Shown: positions 17,421-27,100 of the stretch, piece after piece
How the letters are laid out: each line of letters opens with the position of its first letter
How positions within the stretch are numbered: position 1 is the first letter of the stretch
NCBI RefSeq assembly: GCF_000772955.1
Contig: NZ_JPVO01000052.1
Coordinates: forward strand, 1 to 64,000
Direction: 5' to 3'
DNA length: 64,000 nucleotides
Source of the DNA: Ureibacillus sinduriensis BLB-1 = JCM 15800
GTDB taxonomy: Bacteria > Bacillota > Bacilli > Bacillales_A > Planococcaceae
Position numbers and translations under genes: made by a program
The notes under the pieces: model-generated
The model's database searches: none
Told to the model about the DNA's origin: nothing
What the model saw: the letters and a program-made list of their open reading frames with translations, nothing else

Positions 17421-19832
17421 TTGTTTCAAGTACTATGTATTTTTATTCCACTACTAGCTGCGCTTTTCATGCCTTTCTTCTTTAAGAAAATCAGTTCAAT
17501 ACATACTGGATGGTTCGTTTTAGTTGTACCAATCTTTCTAGTTATTTACTATGCAATGTTTGTACCCACAATCTCCAAGGGGGATTCAGTAATTGCGCAG
17601 TTAGATTGGATTCCATCACTCGGCATTTCATTCGTGTCGTACCTTGATGGGTTAAGCTTGTTATTTTCTATTCTTATCTCGGGCATAGGGGCTCTTGTCG
17701 TTCTTTATTCGATTTTCTATTTAGATCGTACAAAAGAGCAACTTCATAACTTTTATATCTATCTTTTAATGTTTATGTGTGCCATGCTCGGTGTCGTTCA
17801 ATCAGACAACATGATGACACTCTATTTATTCTGGGAGTTAACTTCGATATCCTCATTTTTATTAATTGGATATTGGAACAATCGTGATAAATCCCGTTTC
17901 GGTGCATTGAAATCAATGATGATTACAGTTGCTGGCGGCATGATGATGCTTGGCGGATTTGTTCTATTATCAATTATGGGGGATACCTTCTCCATTCGGG
18001 AATTGATTGGTCAAGCTGCGGAAATCGCAACAAATGATCTTTTTGCAGTTGCACTTATCTTGATTCTTTTGGGTGCGTTTACAAAGTCTGCCCAGTTCCC
18101 ATTCTACATTTGGTTGCCAGATGCAATGGAAGCGCCAACACCTGTCAGTGCCTACCTTCACTCGGCAACAATGGTGAAAGCCGGGATTTATTTAGTAGCG
18201 CGTTTCACACCTATATTTGCAAGTTCGGAAATTTGGATTTGGTTAGTAACAGGAATAGGTTTACTAACGTTAACCTGGGGTTCTTTCTTTGCACTGAAAC
18301 AGACGGATCTAAAAGGAATTCTTGCCTTTTCGACCGTCAGTCAACTTGGCCTCATTATGTCTTTGCTTGGAGTCGGGGCCATCGCCTTCCATGTCGATGG
18401 AGCACAGGATACAATTTTCAAGTATGCAGCCTTTGCAGCAATTTTCCATCTGATCAATCATGCAACCTTTAAAGGTAGCTTATTTATGATAGCAGGTATT
18501 GTCGACCATGAAACAGGCACTCGTGATATCCGGAAGCTTGGCGGCTTGATGAGTATTATGCCGGTCAGCTTCACGGTTGCTTTAATAGGCAGTTTTTCCA
18601 TGGCCGGCCTCCCTCCTTTTAATGGCTTCTTAAGCAAGGAAATGTTTTTGACAGCAATGCTGTCCATTACGGAATTTGAATTATTCAATTTCACGACATG
18701 GGGAATTTTATTCCCGATCATTGCTTGGATTGCCAGTGTATTCACTTTTATTTATAGTTTTTACTTTGTATTTAAAACATTTACAGGAAAAGGACAGGTT
18801 GATCGCTTACCTCATAAACCGCATGAGGCACCCGTCGGCATGTTAATCTCTCCGGTAATATTGGCAGCACTTGTCGTTGTGCTATTTTTCATACCGAATG
18901 TGGTGGCCGATTCCTTTATTAAACCGGCTGTCATGGCCATTCAGCCTTTCCTTTACAGTAGCCCGGGGCAAATAGATATCCATGTTGCTGCTTGGCATGG
19001 CCATATCACGACCGAACTGCTTATGACGATCGGCATTATAGCTCTTGGACTTATTTTATTTTTAACACTTTCCAAGTGGCAAAAGGTGTACAATCTATTC
19101 CCTTCAAAACTAACGTTGAATAATTTATATGACTTTATTATCTATGAATTATTTGATCGATGGGTTGGAGGATTTTCCGGATTATATATGACGGGTTCCA
19201 TCCGACGTTACTTAAGCTATATGCTCGGGGCAATTTCAATCAGTGTAATTGCAACGCTATTTATCCAGGATGCATTTAAAGTAACCCTGGTTGGTGCAAC
19301 TCCCATCCGCGTTTACCAGATTATCTTGATCATCGTTTTAGTGATAGGAACGATTGCGACAGTTTTTGCAAAATCGAGGATTACTTCCATTGTGTCGTTG
19401 GGATTGGTCGGGTACACGGTATCGCTGTTCTTTGTCATGTTTAACGCACCCGATTTAGCGCTCACACAGCTGGTTATTGAAACAATTTCGGTTGCGCTGT
19501 TTTTGCTTGCCTTTTACCACTTACCAAAGTACAAAAAGGAAGAAGAACGCACTCGCTTTAGATTCGGTAGAGCTTTTGTCTCTATAGCAGTCGGTGCAAT
19601 GGTGACACTAGTTGCTCTATCAGCCCATTCACAAAAATTGATTGGTTCGATTTCCGAGTATTACAAGGAAACTGTCTATTCACTAGCTGGCGGTGGAAAT
19701 ATTGTAAATGTTATTTTAGTAGATTATCGGGGATTTGATACACTTTTCGAAATCGCTGTACTTTCCATTGCAGGAATTGCTATTTTCGGAATGATTAAGC
19801 TCCGCTTGAGCAGAAAAGGAGAAAAACTATGA
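17421..19832 (+). CDS. mrpA: Mrp Na+/H+ antiporter subunit A
   Basis: Largest subunit of the multisubunit cation/proton antiporter, 803 residues and about 20 helices. The N-terminal part (about 1-500) is homologous to NuoL of complex I, with the key acidic residue in LYLFWELTSISSFLL and lysines in FTKSAQFPFYIWLPDAMEAPTPVSAYLHSATMVKAG. The C-terminal part is a fused MbhD/MbhE-like domain (from about residue 600, with SLFFVMFNAPDLALTQLVIE). The complex exports Na+ and imports H+, giving alkali and salt tolerance. The start is TTG at 17421 behind GAAGGGGGGA. It overlaps mrpB by four bases. Confidence 0.95.
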   Translation: MFQVLCIFIPLLAALFMPFFFKKISSIHTGWFVLVVPIFLVIYYAMFVPTISKGDSVIAQLDWIPSLGISFVSYLDGLSLLFSILISGIGALVVLYSIFYLDRTKEQLHNFYIYLLMFMCAMLGVVQSDNMMTLYLFWELTSISSFLLIGYWNNRDKSRFGALKSMMITVAGGMMMLGGFVLLSIMGDTFSIRELIGQAAEIATNDLFAVALILILLGAFTKSAQFPFYIWLPDAMEAPTPVSAYLHSATMVKAGIYLVARFTPIFASSEIWIWLVTGIGLLTLTWGSFFALKQTDLKGILAFSTVSQLGLIMSLLGVGAIAFHVDGAQDTIFKYAAFAAIFHLINHATFKGSLFMIAGIVDHETGTRDIRKLGGLMSIMPVSFTVALIGSFSMAGLPPFNGFLSKEMFLTAMLSITEFELFNFTTWGILFPIIAWIASVFTFIYSFYFVFKTFTGKGQVDRLPHKPHEAPVGMLISPVILAALVVVLFFIPNVVADSFIKPAVMAIQPFLYSSPGQIDIHVAAWHGHITTELLMTIGIIALGLILFLTLSKWQKVYNLFPSKLTLNNLYDFIIYELFDRWVGGFSGLYMTGSIRRYLSYMLGAISISVIATLFIQDAFKVTLVGATPIRVYQIILIIVLVIGTIATVFAKSRITSIVSLGLVGYTVSLFFVMFNAPDLALTQLVIETISVALFLLAFYHLPKYKKEEERTRFRFGRAFVSIAVGAMVTLVALSAHSQKLIGSISEYYKETVYSLAGGGNIVNVILVDYRGFDTLFEIAVLSIAGIAIFGMIKLRLSRKGEKL

Positions 19833-20251
19833 AAACAAATGATGTCATTATCCAGTTCACTGCGAAACTCGTCTTTTTCATGATTTTCTTCTATGCTGTT
19901 CACATTTTCTTCGCCGGCCATTATACACCCGGTGGAGGATTTGTTGGAGGCTTGGTGACGGCAAGTGCCATTGTGTTGCTGATTGTTGCATTTGACTTAA
20001 AAACGGTTCAGACCATCCTGCCGATCAATTATATTTATATGGTGGCAAGCGGCCTGATCCTGGCTTTAGGGACAGCTGCCATCTCCATGTTTGCCGGAAA
20101 GCCGTTTTTCACACATTACTTCGATTATTATAATTTGCCTATTTTAGGAAAGACATCCCTTCATACCGCAGCTTTATTCGATTTAGGTGTTTATTTGGTT
20201 GTTGTTGGTGTGACGATGACCATTATTCAAACAATTGGGGAGGATGAATAA
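19829..20251 (+). CDS. mrpB: Mrp antiporter subunit B
   Basis: Membrane subunit of 140 residues with four helices and the MnhB signature FFAGHYTPGGGFVGGLVTASAIVL near residue 30. It is required for antiport and assembles with MrpA, C and D in the membrane. It overlaps mrpA by four bases (ATGA) and shares one base with mrpC, showing tight translational coupling. Length is standard. Confidence 0.95.
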   Translation: MKTNDVIIQFTAKLVFFMIFFYAVHIFFAGHYTPGGGFVGGLVTASAIVLLIVAFDLKTVQTILPINYIYMVASGLILALGTAAISMFAGKPFFTHYFDYYNLPILGKTSLHTAALFDLGVYLVVVGVTMTIIQTIGEDE

Positions 20252-20592
20252 TGGAAATAGTTATGGCATTTGTTTGTGGCTTTCTATTTATGGCCGCAAT
20301 CTATTTGATTTTATCCCGCAGTCTTCTCCGGATAATTATTGGAACCGGTTTATTGAGTCACGGAGCCCACTTGCTGATTCTGACGATGGGCAGTTTCAAG
20401 GGCAGTGCACCCCCTGTTTTAAGCGAGGGCGTGACAGACTTCGTCGACCCGCTGCCACAGGCTTTGATCTTGACAGCGATTGTTATTAGTTTTGGTGTCA
20501 CGGCTTTCTTTTTAGTACTTGCCTATCGTGCTTACCATGAACTAAAAACAGATGATATGACATTAATGAAAGGAAGTGAGGACAATGAATAA
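20251..20592 (+). CDS. mrpC: Mrp antiporter subunit C
   Basis: NuoK-like subunit of 113 residues with three helices. Family residues are clear: RSLLRIIIGTGLLSHGAHLLILTMG and DPLPQALILTAIVISFGVTAFFLVLAYRAY. It corresponds to the complex I subunit NuoK and forms part of the ion path. It is translationally coupled to mrpB and is followed at once by mrpD, whose likely start lies inside the end of this gene. Confidence 0.95.
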   Translation: MEIVMAFVCGFLFMAAIYLILSRSLLRIIIGTGLLSHGAHLLILTMGSFKGSAPPVLSEGVTDFVDPLPQALILTAIVISFGVTAFFLVLAYRAYHELKTDDMTLMKGSEDNE

Positions 20593-22075
20593 CTTTCTTT
20601 TATTGCCGATTATCATTCCATTTTTCTTCGCGATGATCTTGATGTTTGGGCAAAAGAAAATTGCTTATCAGCGGATTATGACCATCTTTGGGCTTGTACT
20701 TTCAATTCTTTGTGCAGCCGGGCTTGTTTTGAATGTACGTGAAAACGGTCCACAGATCGTTACTTTTGGCAACTGGCCGGCACCATTCGGCATAACAATG
20801 GTTTCTGATATGATGTCCGCACTTCTCGTACTGACAACTTTGGTACTTGCCATGTTTATCGTATGGTATGGGTTCGCATCAATAGGGAGAAAGCGCGAAC
20901 AGTTCTTCTATTACCCCGGGATCATGTTTATAATCACGGGGGTCAACGGGGCATTTACGACAGGTGATATTTTCAACTTGTTTGTATTTTTTGAAGTGTT
21001 ATTGATGGCTTCTTATTTGTTGATTGTGCTTGGTGGAGAAAAAGCACAATTGCGCGAATCTATTAAGTATATTTTGGTCAATGTCATTTCTTCTGCTCTT
21101 TTTGTTATTACCGTTGCGTATCTGTATTCTGTTGTCGGGACTTTAAATATGGCTGATATTTCATTGAAAATTGCAGAAATCAATCAACCAGGCATTCTTA
21201 CAGTGATTGCTGTTCTATTCTTGCTAGTATTCGGAATGAAAGCAGCGATATTCCCACTCTATTTCTGGTTACCTAGTGCCTATTCGGCACCGCCAATCCC
21301 GGTACTTGCTCTATTTGGTGCGCTGCTTACCAAAGTCGGTGTTTACGCTATTACACGTACATATACGTTATTCTTTACACATGACTTATCCTATACACAC
21401 GAGCTACTGCTTATACTAGCTATCCTTACGATCGTGGCAGGTTGTATTGGGGCGCTTGCTCACTTTGATGTGAAACAAATTATTATTTATAACATTGTTA
21501 TTGCGGTCGGTGTCATATTATTTGGTGTCGCACAAATGAATGAGGCCGGATTGGAAGGCGCTATTTTCTATTTAATACATGACATGATCATAAAAGCGGC
21601 ATTATTTATGTTGATCGGGATCGTGATTTATGTAACGGGCACTACCAACTTGCGAAAAATGGGCGGCCTGATGAAAACCTATCCGGCACTAGGCTGGTTC
21701 TACCTGATTGCAGCATTCGGGTTAGTCGGGGTTCCACCATTAAGCGGATTTATTGGAAAGCTTCTAATCGTACAAGGAGGTTTTGAAGCCGGCAATACAT
21801 GGTCAACCCTCTTAGTACTCGCATCCAGTATCATTGTCCTACTTTCCGCGATGCGCATCTTTATTTATGCATTTTGGGGCGTGGAAGGACAACTCTCCAG
21901 CAATGTAGAGAAGTCCAAATTTAATGGCCTCTTTATACCGACTGCATTTTTAGTTGTGCTATCCATTTTCTACGGTATAGGCACAGAATGGCTGACACCG
22001 TTCATGGGCGATGCAGCGAAAATCCTATTCGACCCATCCATCTATACAGATGCGGTTATGAAAGGAGGAAATTAA
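20585..22075 (+). CDS. mrpD: Mrp antiporter subunit D
   Basis: NuoM/NuoN-like antiporter subunit of 496 residues with about 14 helices. The essential Glu lies in NLFVFFEVLLMASYLL, and the lysine-bearing helix reads KAAIFPLYFWLPSAYSAPPIPVLALFGALLTKVGVYA. The frame opens with GTG at 20576, but the ATG at 20585 is better spaced from AAAGGAAG and starts with the normal MNNFLLLPI. It overlaps mrpC by eight bases, and mrpE starts directly after its stop. Confidence 0.95.
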   Translation: MNNFLLLPIIIPFFFAMILMFGQKKIAYQRIMTIFGLVLSILCAAGLVLNVRENGPQIVTFGNWPAPFGITMVSDMMSALLVLTTLVLAMFIVWYGFASIGRKREQFFYYPGIMFIITGVNGAFTTGDIFNLFVFFEVLLMASYLLIVLGGEKAQLRESIKYILVNVISSALFVITVAYLYSVVGTLNMADISLKIAEINQPGILTVIAVLFLLVFGMKAAIFPLYFWLPSAYSAPPIPVLALFGALLTKVGVYAITRTYTLFFTHDLSYTHELLLILAILTIVAGCIGALAHFDVKQIIIYNIVIAVGVILFGVAQMNEAGLEGAIFYLIHDMIIKAALFMLIGIVIYVTGTTNLRKMGGLMKTYPALGWFYLIAAFGLVGVPPLSGFIGKLLIVQGGFEAGNTWSTLLVLASSIIVLLSAMRIFIYAFWGVEGQLSSNVEKSKFNGLFIPTAFLVVLSIFYGIGTEWLTPFMGDAAKILFDPSIYTDAVMKGGN

Positions 22076-22555
22076 ATGTCCTTTCAAATTTTACTAAATC
22101 TATTTTTAGCCTTTTTGTGGATGTTTTTATCCTCTAATTATTCTGTATCTCGGTTTATAATCGGTTATCTCTTGGGGCTTGTTGTGATAGTCGCTTTGCG
22201 CAAATTCTTTAAGTCCAGGCTTTATATTGATCGTGTATGGGCGGTAATTAAACTCTCGGTTCTTTTTATAAAAGAGTTGATATTGGCGAATGTATCTGTT
22301 TTAACACTTGTACTTAAACCGAAACTCGAATTGCAGCCAGCCTTTTTCAAATATGAAACAAAGTTGACGGAGGAATGGGAGATCACTCTTCTATCAAGTT
22401 TAATAACGTTAACGCCAGGTACAGTCGTTGTCCATGTTTCAGACGATTCAAAATCGTTATTCATACATGTTATTGATAGCAATGATATTGATGAGACCAT
22501 TGATTCCATTAAAAATTCATTCGAAAAAGCGATATTGGAGGTGAGCCGTTCATGA
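22076..22555 (+). CDS. mrpE: Mrp antiporter subunit E
   Basis: Subunit of 159 residues with two to three N-terminal helices and a soluble C-terminal domain containing the family segment LLSSLITLTPGTVVVHVSDD. MrpE has no complex I counterpart and is needed for full Mrp activity and assembly. GGAGG lies before the ATG. It overlaps mrpF by four bases. Confidence 0.93.
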   Translation: MSFQILLNLFLAFLWMFLSSNYSVSRFIIGYLLGLVVIVALRKFFKSRLYIDRVWAVIKLSVLFIKELILANVSVLTLVLKPKLELQPAFFKYETKLTEEWEITLLSSLITLTPGTVVVHVSDDSKSLFIHVIDSNDIDETIDSIKNSFEKAILEVSRS

Positions 22556-22833
22556 CCTATTTTCTCTGGGCAGCCATTGTTATTGTTGTCTTATCCATCG
22601 TTGCCCTTGTCTATCGTCTCGTGAAGGGTCCAACCCCTTCTGACCGAGTAGTCGCCCTCGATACCATCGGCGTTTCCCTAATCTGTCTGGTAGGTTTATT
22701 TTCAATGCTTATCGATACAAGCTACTTTTTGGAGATTATATTATTATTGGCGATACTATCTTTCATTGGTACCATTGCCTTCTCTAAATTTATAGAGAAA
22801 GGAGACATCATTACCCGTGACAATTCTCGCTAA
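22552..22833 (+). CDS. mrpF: Mrp antiporter subunit F
   Basis: Small membrane subunit of 93 residues with three helices and the MrpF motif VKGPTPSDRVVALDTIGVSLICLVGL. It is a structural member of the Mrp complex. It overlaps both mrpE (four bases) and mrpG (17 bases), so translation is coupled through the end of the operon. Confidence 0.93.
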   Translation: MTYFLWAAIVIVVLSIVALVYRLVKGPTPSDRVVALDTIGVSLICLVGLFSMLIDTSYFLEIILLLAILSFIGTIAFSKFIEKGDIITRDNSR

Positions 22834-23185
22834 CGTTTTAGTTGTTTTCCTTATATTGTGTGGATTGCTCTTCCTTGTGGTCGCGGCGATTGGCTTAATT
22901 CGCCTACCTGATCTTTATACACGTGCACATGCGGCGTCAAAAAGCTCTACTTTAGGTGTAATGTGTATATTGCTCGGGGTATTCTTCCACTTTTGGCTGA
23001 ATGAGAATCATTTCAACCCGACCATACTATTGGGCATATTATTCCTATTCATTACAGGTCCTGTCGGTGCACATATCATGAGTCGTTCTTCGTATATAGC
23101 AGGTGTTAAACCTTGGGCTGGTACAGGACGGGATGATTTAAAGCCGGAAATTGAACGTATGAAAAAAGAACAAAATCTCAAGTAA
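22817..23185 (+). CDS. mrpG: Mrp antiporter subunit G
   Basis: Last subunit of the operon, 122 residues, three helices, with the MrpG signature AAIGLIRLPDLYTRAHAASKSSTLGVM near residue 25. It begins with GTG at 22817 inside the end of mrpF, with GGAG 12 bases upstream. A strong hairpin at 23201-23238 ends the operon. Confidence 0.93.
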   Translation: MTILANVLVVFLILCGLLFLVVAAIGLIRLPDLYTRAHAASKSSTLGVMCILLGVFFHFWLNENHFNPTILLGILFLFITGPVGAHIMSRSSYIAGVKPWAGTGRDDLKPEIERMKKEQNLK

Positions 23186-23200
23186 TTTTATTCCATAGAA

Positions 23201-23238
23201 AAAAGAAGCGCGATTTTTCATTGTTCGCGCTTCTTTTA
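23201..23238. terminator. Terminator of the mrp operon
   Basis: Perfect 12-bp stem AAAGAAGCGCGA/TCGCGCTTCTTT with an 11-base loop, serving mrpG and the convergent small gene at 23240. Confidence 0.85.
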
Positions 23239-23239
23239 T

Positions 23240-23473
23240 TTAATAGTATCTTCTGTAAGGACCACGTCTGTGCGGGTAACGGTTATATCTTGGGTAGGAA
23301 TAGTATGGATAAGGCTGGTACGGATAAGGATAAGGTCTACCGTAACCTCTATTATCAGGTACGATTACGTTTCCAAGTAGACCTCCCAAGAATCCCCCGA
23401 TAAACGGATATCCAAATTCAGAAAATCCACCGCCATATCCACCATAACCACCATAATAATTTACCAATAACAT
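23240..23473 (-). CDS. Small Gly/Tyr-rich protein, spore-coat-like
   Basis: Protein of about 75-77 residues of very biased composition: a Gly-Tyr repeat (YYGGYGGYGGGF) at the start, a short hydrophobic Gly-rich centre (FIGGFLGGLLGNVIV), then a Tyr/Pro/Arg-rich tail (YPYPYQPYPYYSYPRYNRYPHRR). Such proteins are common among spore-coat and spore-surface components of Bacillales, but no family is certain. AAAGGAGG is so close to the ATG at 23473 that the TTG two codons later (23467, MVNYYGG) may be the true start. Confidence 0.6.
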   Translation of the reverse strand: MLLVNYYGGYGGYGGGFSEFGYPFIGGFLGGLLGNVIVPDNRGYGRPYPYPYQPYPYYSYPRYNRYPHRRGPYRRYY

Positions 23474-23564
23474 CTACCTCCTTTTCACTAATAACTTATG
23501 TTAGAAATGATAAGAAAGGTATGCTATATGCCCACTAGACTTAAAGTTCTTAGTAGTAGGATAT

Positions 23565-25073
23565 TTACTTGTTTTGTTCGCCCAATCTTTCAACAAATGT
23601 TGCGAGAGTTCTGACCATGACCCCCGTTGCGCCTTTTGGACCTAAATCATGAGCGCTGGAAGCACCCGATGTTCCGGCAATATCCAGATGAATCCATGGC
23701 GTATTTTCAACAAACTCTCCAACAAAGCCTCCACCAAAGATCATATGCCCATCACTGCCTGGTGAATTATTTAGATCCGCAACATCCGATTTACGAATTC
23801 GCTTCTTATCCTTTTCAGTTAAAGGCATTCCCCAAACAAATTCACCCGTTTCAATACTAGACTCGATAAATGCATCGAAAAACTCTTCATTATTCGTTAA
23901 AGATCCCGTTTTGTCAAAGCCCAGTGCTGTAATTACACCGCCAGTCAATGTGGCTACATCAATCAAGTAATTTGCCCCTTGTTGCTTTGCATAAGTGACA
24001 GCATCCGCCAACACAAGGCGGCCTTCAGCATCGGTATTCAATACTTCCACCGTTTTCCCGTTATACATTGTAATGACATCATCCGGTTTGAAAGCCTCCC
24101 CTGAAATCATGTTGTCTGTCGATCCAATCACGGCTACAACATTTTTATTTGGTCGAACTTCCCCGATGATTTTCATCGCTCCCAGGACAGCTGCTGCACC
24201 ACCCATATCGCCTTTCATGCCAACCATGCCCGTTTTCGGTTTGATTGAATAACCGCCAGTATCGTAAGTTACTCCCTTGCCGACCAGTCCTATAACATCT
24301 TCCCATTTTTCAGTAGCTTGGTACTTAATTGTTATTAATCGAGGTTCTTCAACAGATCCTTTATTGACACTTAAAATACCTCCCATACCTAGCTCTTCCA
24401 ACTCGGACTTTGTCAAAATTTCAATTTCAAAATCATATTGCTTCGCCAACTTTTCCGCGTAATTGCCAAGCTCCGTTGCTGTCAATAAATTTGGAGGTAG
24501 ATTTACTAGATTACGTGCTTCATTCACAGAATCCGCATAAATTTTTCCTACTTCATAGGCTGCCGCTATCTCGTCGATATCCGCATTTGTTACAAAATGA
24601 ACAGCATCCATATATACATCAACTTCATTGGATGTCGTTTTATAGTTCGGTGTTTGATAGAATCCCATACCGGCACCTTCTGCAAATAAAAAGGCGATTG
24701 TCTGTTCATCGATAGGGCTTGCCGTAAATGATTCCAGCCAAATGGAGAATTCATTTACTTTTAAAGCTCGTAATTGCTTCCCGACTATTCCAAAAGTTTC
24801 TCTTAACTCATTCTCCGTTAAAGTTTTTGTATCACCCAAACCTACGAAAAGTACACGCTTCAGATGTTTGTTTTCACCAGTATAAGGGATTTTCGTTATT
24901 TTTTTTCGGTCTGTATCTATATCACAAGTACGAATCCAATCTTCCACATTTTCGCCATAGAATGAAACGAAGTCCTTCCATCCATTTATATGATCGCAAT
25001 TTTTTTGAACACCGACGATCAGTAATTCTGTATTAACTTGTTCAAAGGTTTTCTGTTCTTTTACAATTTTCAT
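23565..25073 (-). CDS. pepA: Leucyl aminopeptidase (M17 family)
   Basis: Cytosolic metallo-aminopeptidase of 501 residues that removes N-terminal residues such as leucine from peptides. The C-terminal catalytic domain (about 170-500) shows the two-metal site: GKGVTYDTGGYSIKP (metal Lys/Asp), KGDMGGAAAV, and the signature NTDAEGRLVLADA. The N-terminal domain is the usual macro-like domain. The frame opens at 25103, but the ATG at 25073 follows GGAGGGAAATTGAA and gives the normal N-terminus MKIVKEQ. It corresponds to B. subtilis yuiE and is divergent from yuiD. Confidence 0.93.
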   Translation of the reverse strand: MKIVKEQKTFEQVNTELLIVGVQKNCDHINGWKDFVSFYGENVEDWIRTCDIDTDRKKITKIPYTGENKHLKRVLFVGLGDTKTLTENELRETFGIVGKQLRALKVNEFSIWLESFTASPIDEQTIAFLFAEGAGMGFYQTPNYKTTSNEVDVYMDAVHFVTNADIDEIAAAYEVGKIYADSVNEARNLVNLPPNLLTATELGNYAEKLAKQYDFEIEILTKSELEELGMGGILSVNKGSVEEPRLITIKYQATEKWEDVIGLVGKGVTYDTGGYSIKPKTGMVGMKGDMGGAAAVLGAMKIIGEVRPNKNVVAVIGSTDNMISGEAFKPDDVITMYNGKTVEVLNTDAEGRLVLADAVTYAKQQGANYLIDVATLTGGVITALGFDKTGSLTNNEEFFDAFIESSIETGEFVWGMPLTEKDKKRIRKSDVADLNNSPGSDGHMIFGGGFVGEFVENTPWIHLDIAGTSGASSAHDLGPKGATGVMVRTLATFVERLGEQNK

Positions 25074-25308
25074 TTCAATTTCCCTCCATCTAATCCACTT
25101 CATTGTTTATGTACTTGCATCTTTGGTGAGATTCTTCATTCTATTCACTGCATTAACGATTTTCCCCTGAATGAATATATATACATTATAGTAAAGAAAT
25201 TGCTATTTATCGAATATTTCAAATTACGAATCGATTATAAATTGAAATCAGCCAGTTCGGATATGCTATACTTTAGACAAAGCTTAAGAAAGGTAGGGAT
25301 TGTTTGTT

Positions 25309-25785
25309 TTGGCACTCCTTCAAAATACACCAATACTTTTATCCATTTTCTCCATACTGTTTGCACAATTTGTAAAAGTGCCTATTCATTTAATTGCTAC
25401 AAAAAAATTAGATTGGTCCCTGATGACTTCTACAGGTGGTATGCCAAGTTCCCATTCGGCTGCCGTAACGAGTCTTGCGACGGCAGTAGGGTTTGAAACG
25501 GGCCTTGACTCCCCTATCTTTGCAGTTGCGGCCATGTTTGCCTGTATAGTCATGTATGATGCCACCGGGGTACGTTACCAGGCAGGACAGCATGCTGTAA
25601 TTATCAATCGCATACGCAATGAACTAACCGTCTTTTTCAACGAGGTAAAACATTGGCCGGAAAAAAATGAAGATGAAAAAATGAAAGAGCTAAAAACATT
25701 GTTGGGACACAAACCAAGTGAAGTATTCATGGGGGCATTAACCGGCATTCTCATCTCCATTTTATTTTATAATTTATTTGTATAA
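25309..25785 (+). CDS. yuiD: Divergent PAP2-family membrane protein YuiD (DUF212)
   Basis: Membrane protein of about 158 residues with the DUF212 (divergent PAP2) signature: GGMPSSHSAAVTSLATAVG near residue 45 and MYDATGVRYQAGQHA near residue 90, resembling the His/Asp motif of acid phosphatases. The biochemical role is not known. The open frame begins with TTG at 25300 directly after AGGTAGGGA, which is too close; the TTG at 25309 has proper spacing and yields MALLQNTPILLS. It is divergent from pepA as in the yui cluster. Confidence 0.85.
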   Translation: MALLQNTPILLSIFSILFAQFVKVPIHLIATKKLDWSLMTSTGGMPSSHSAAVTSLATAVGFETGLDSPIFAVAAMFACIVMYDATGVRYQAGQHAVIINRIRNELTVFFNEVKHWPEKNEDEKMKELKTLLGHKPSEVFMGALTGILISILFYNLFV

Positions 25786-25827
25786 TGGATTTATCGATAT
25801 AGTATTGTTTGAGATTTTTACGATGAT

Positions 25828-25861
25828 AAAAAAAACTGACCCTTTGCGAGTCAGTTTTTTT
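25828..25861. terminator. Terminator between yuiD and yuiB
   Basis: Stem AAAAACTGAC/GTCAGTTTTT with a nine-base loop, between convergent genes. Confidence 0.85.
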
Positions 25862-25942
25862 GCTGATTAAAAATATACGTATTCAATGTTACACCCATAG
25901 AAATCATCACCGTAACTATTACTCAATCGAGGTGTTTTTCAC

Positions 25943-26272
25943 TTAGAACATACGGTATCCTGCTTTTCGAAGATAAATCATTACAATTCCAGCCACGATA
26001 GCTCCTGCAAAACCACCTATAAGGATGGAGATATCTACAACTTGCAATGCTTGAAGCTTGTCCATAAGTGCTGGGAAAGCGGTATTTGCTTTGAAAATAT
26101 AATCTAGAAAACTTACTTCATCGATAATAAATATAACCACGATCGGGTAAACAATAGCCATTAACCAAGTCATACGCAGCAACATGTTTAATAAGAAACC
26201 GATTCCAAAAAACATGACGAAGAAAAGTACGACTGAGATGATTAATTGAACTAACGAAACTGAATCACTCAT
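25943..26272 (-). CDS. yuiB: YuiB-family small membrane protein
   Basis: Protein of 109 residues with three hydrophobic helices (VSLVQLIISVVLFFVMFFGIGFLLNML, WLMAIVYPIVVIFII, and ISILIGGFAGAIVAGIVMIYL). It matches the YuiB family next to yuiD/yuiE in B. subtilis. Function is unknown. GGAGG precedes the ATG at 26272. No partner gene overlaps it. Confidence 0.78.
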   Translation of the reverse strand: MSDSVSLVQLIISVVLFFVMFFGIGFLLNMLLRMTWLMAIVYPIVVIFIIDEVSFLDYIFKANTAFPALMDKLQALQVVDISILIGGFAGAIVAGIVMIYLRKAGYRMF

Positions 26273-26462
26273 TTTATGTATAACCTCCGTTTTCCTCTCA
26301 TTAGTTTACATGATAAAAGGACTCCTTTCAAATATAAATGCAGTTGCTACCAGTGCAAATACTAGAAATCGATGCTGGCGATCGAATGAAGCAAGTCATA
26401 TAATTGCCGGAATGTTTGGTGGTTTATTTTGTTTCAAGTAATTCGGGAATATCCCGTTTTCC

Positions 26463-26960
26463 CTATTTATTGTAAAATAATCGATACGCCGAGTATTCGA
26501 AAATATCCCCTGGATTTATGCCGTCTTTTTTATATAGTTGATGCTGAACCAACTCATGACACGCCATTTCCTCCAGCATGACAGAAGCTTCGCCGCTTGC
26601 TGCAATCTCTTCCACTGTTAGCCACCGGGCATCTGACAATTCCATCTCCTGTATAAGGATGTTTTGTCTTTCACTTGTTGGCCTGCAACAGAAAATAGCC
26701 ATGTTATCGCTGATTTCTCCTCGTATGACGCCAGTACGGAAGCCTATTAATCCTGTCACTTCACACTGGATTCCAGTTTCTTCCCCTACCTCTCTGACAA
26801 CCGCTTCATCTGCCGTTTCACCATACTGAACAAATCCAGCCGGCAATGACCACATCCCTTTTAGGCCGCTGTACTTCTTTTTAACCACGAGCCATTTTCC
26901 TTCTTCATTAATAACGATGCCCGCAACTCCGAGCCAAACCTTCCCACGATCCTTTTTCAT
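26463..26960 (-). CDS. NUDIX hydrolase
   Basis: Cytosolic NUDIX-superfamily hydrolase of 165 residues. The Nudix box is present around residues 42-64: [23 protein letters not shown], matching Gx5Ex7REUxEExGU. The substrate, some nucleoside diphosphate linked to another group, cannot be predicted. A GGGGGAT-type ribosome site precedes the ATG at 26960. The gene lies just upstream (in transcription) of yuiB and downstream of the yutM locus, as part of the yui block. Confidence 0.88.
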   Translation of the reverse strand: MKKDRGKVWLGVAGIVINEEGKWLVVKKKYSGLKGMWSLPAGFVQYGETADEAVVREVGEETGIQCEVTGLIGFRTGVIRGEISDNMAIFCCRPTSERQNILIQEMELSDARWLTVEEIAASGEASVMLEEMACHELVQHQLYKKDGINPGDIFEYSAYRLFYNK

Positions 26961-27031
26961 TCTTATCCCCCTTGTTCCATTTCTTGGGCACTTCTAATTA
27001 GTCTACGCTTAACTTATCATTTTTAAGAAAA

Positions 27032-27071
27032 GAAAAAAACCTCCTAAAGGGGCTTAGATCCTTTAGGAGGT
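27032..27071 (-). terminator. Original terminator of yutM, now separated from its gene
   Basis: Stem ACCTCCTAAAGG/CCTTTAGGAGGT with a T run on the minus strand, 30 bp beyond the stranded 3' end of yutM. The insertion of the 9.4-kb element moved it away from the intact gene at 36499. Confidence 0.8.
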
Positions 27072-27100
27072 GCTCAATAAATCGTTCGTGCAAATATATG

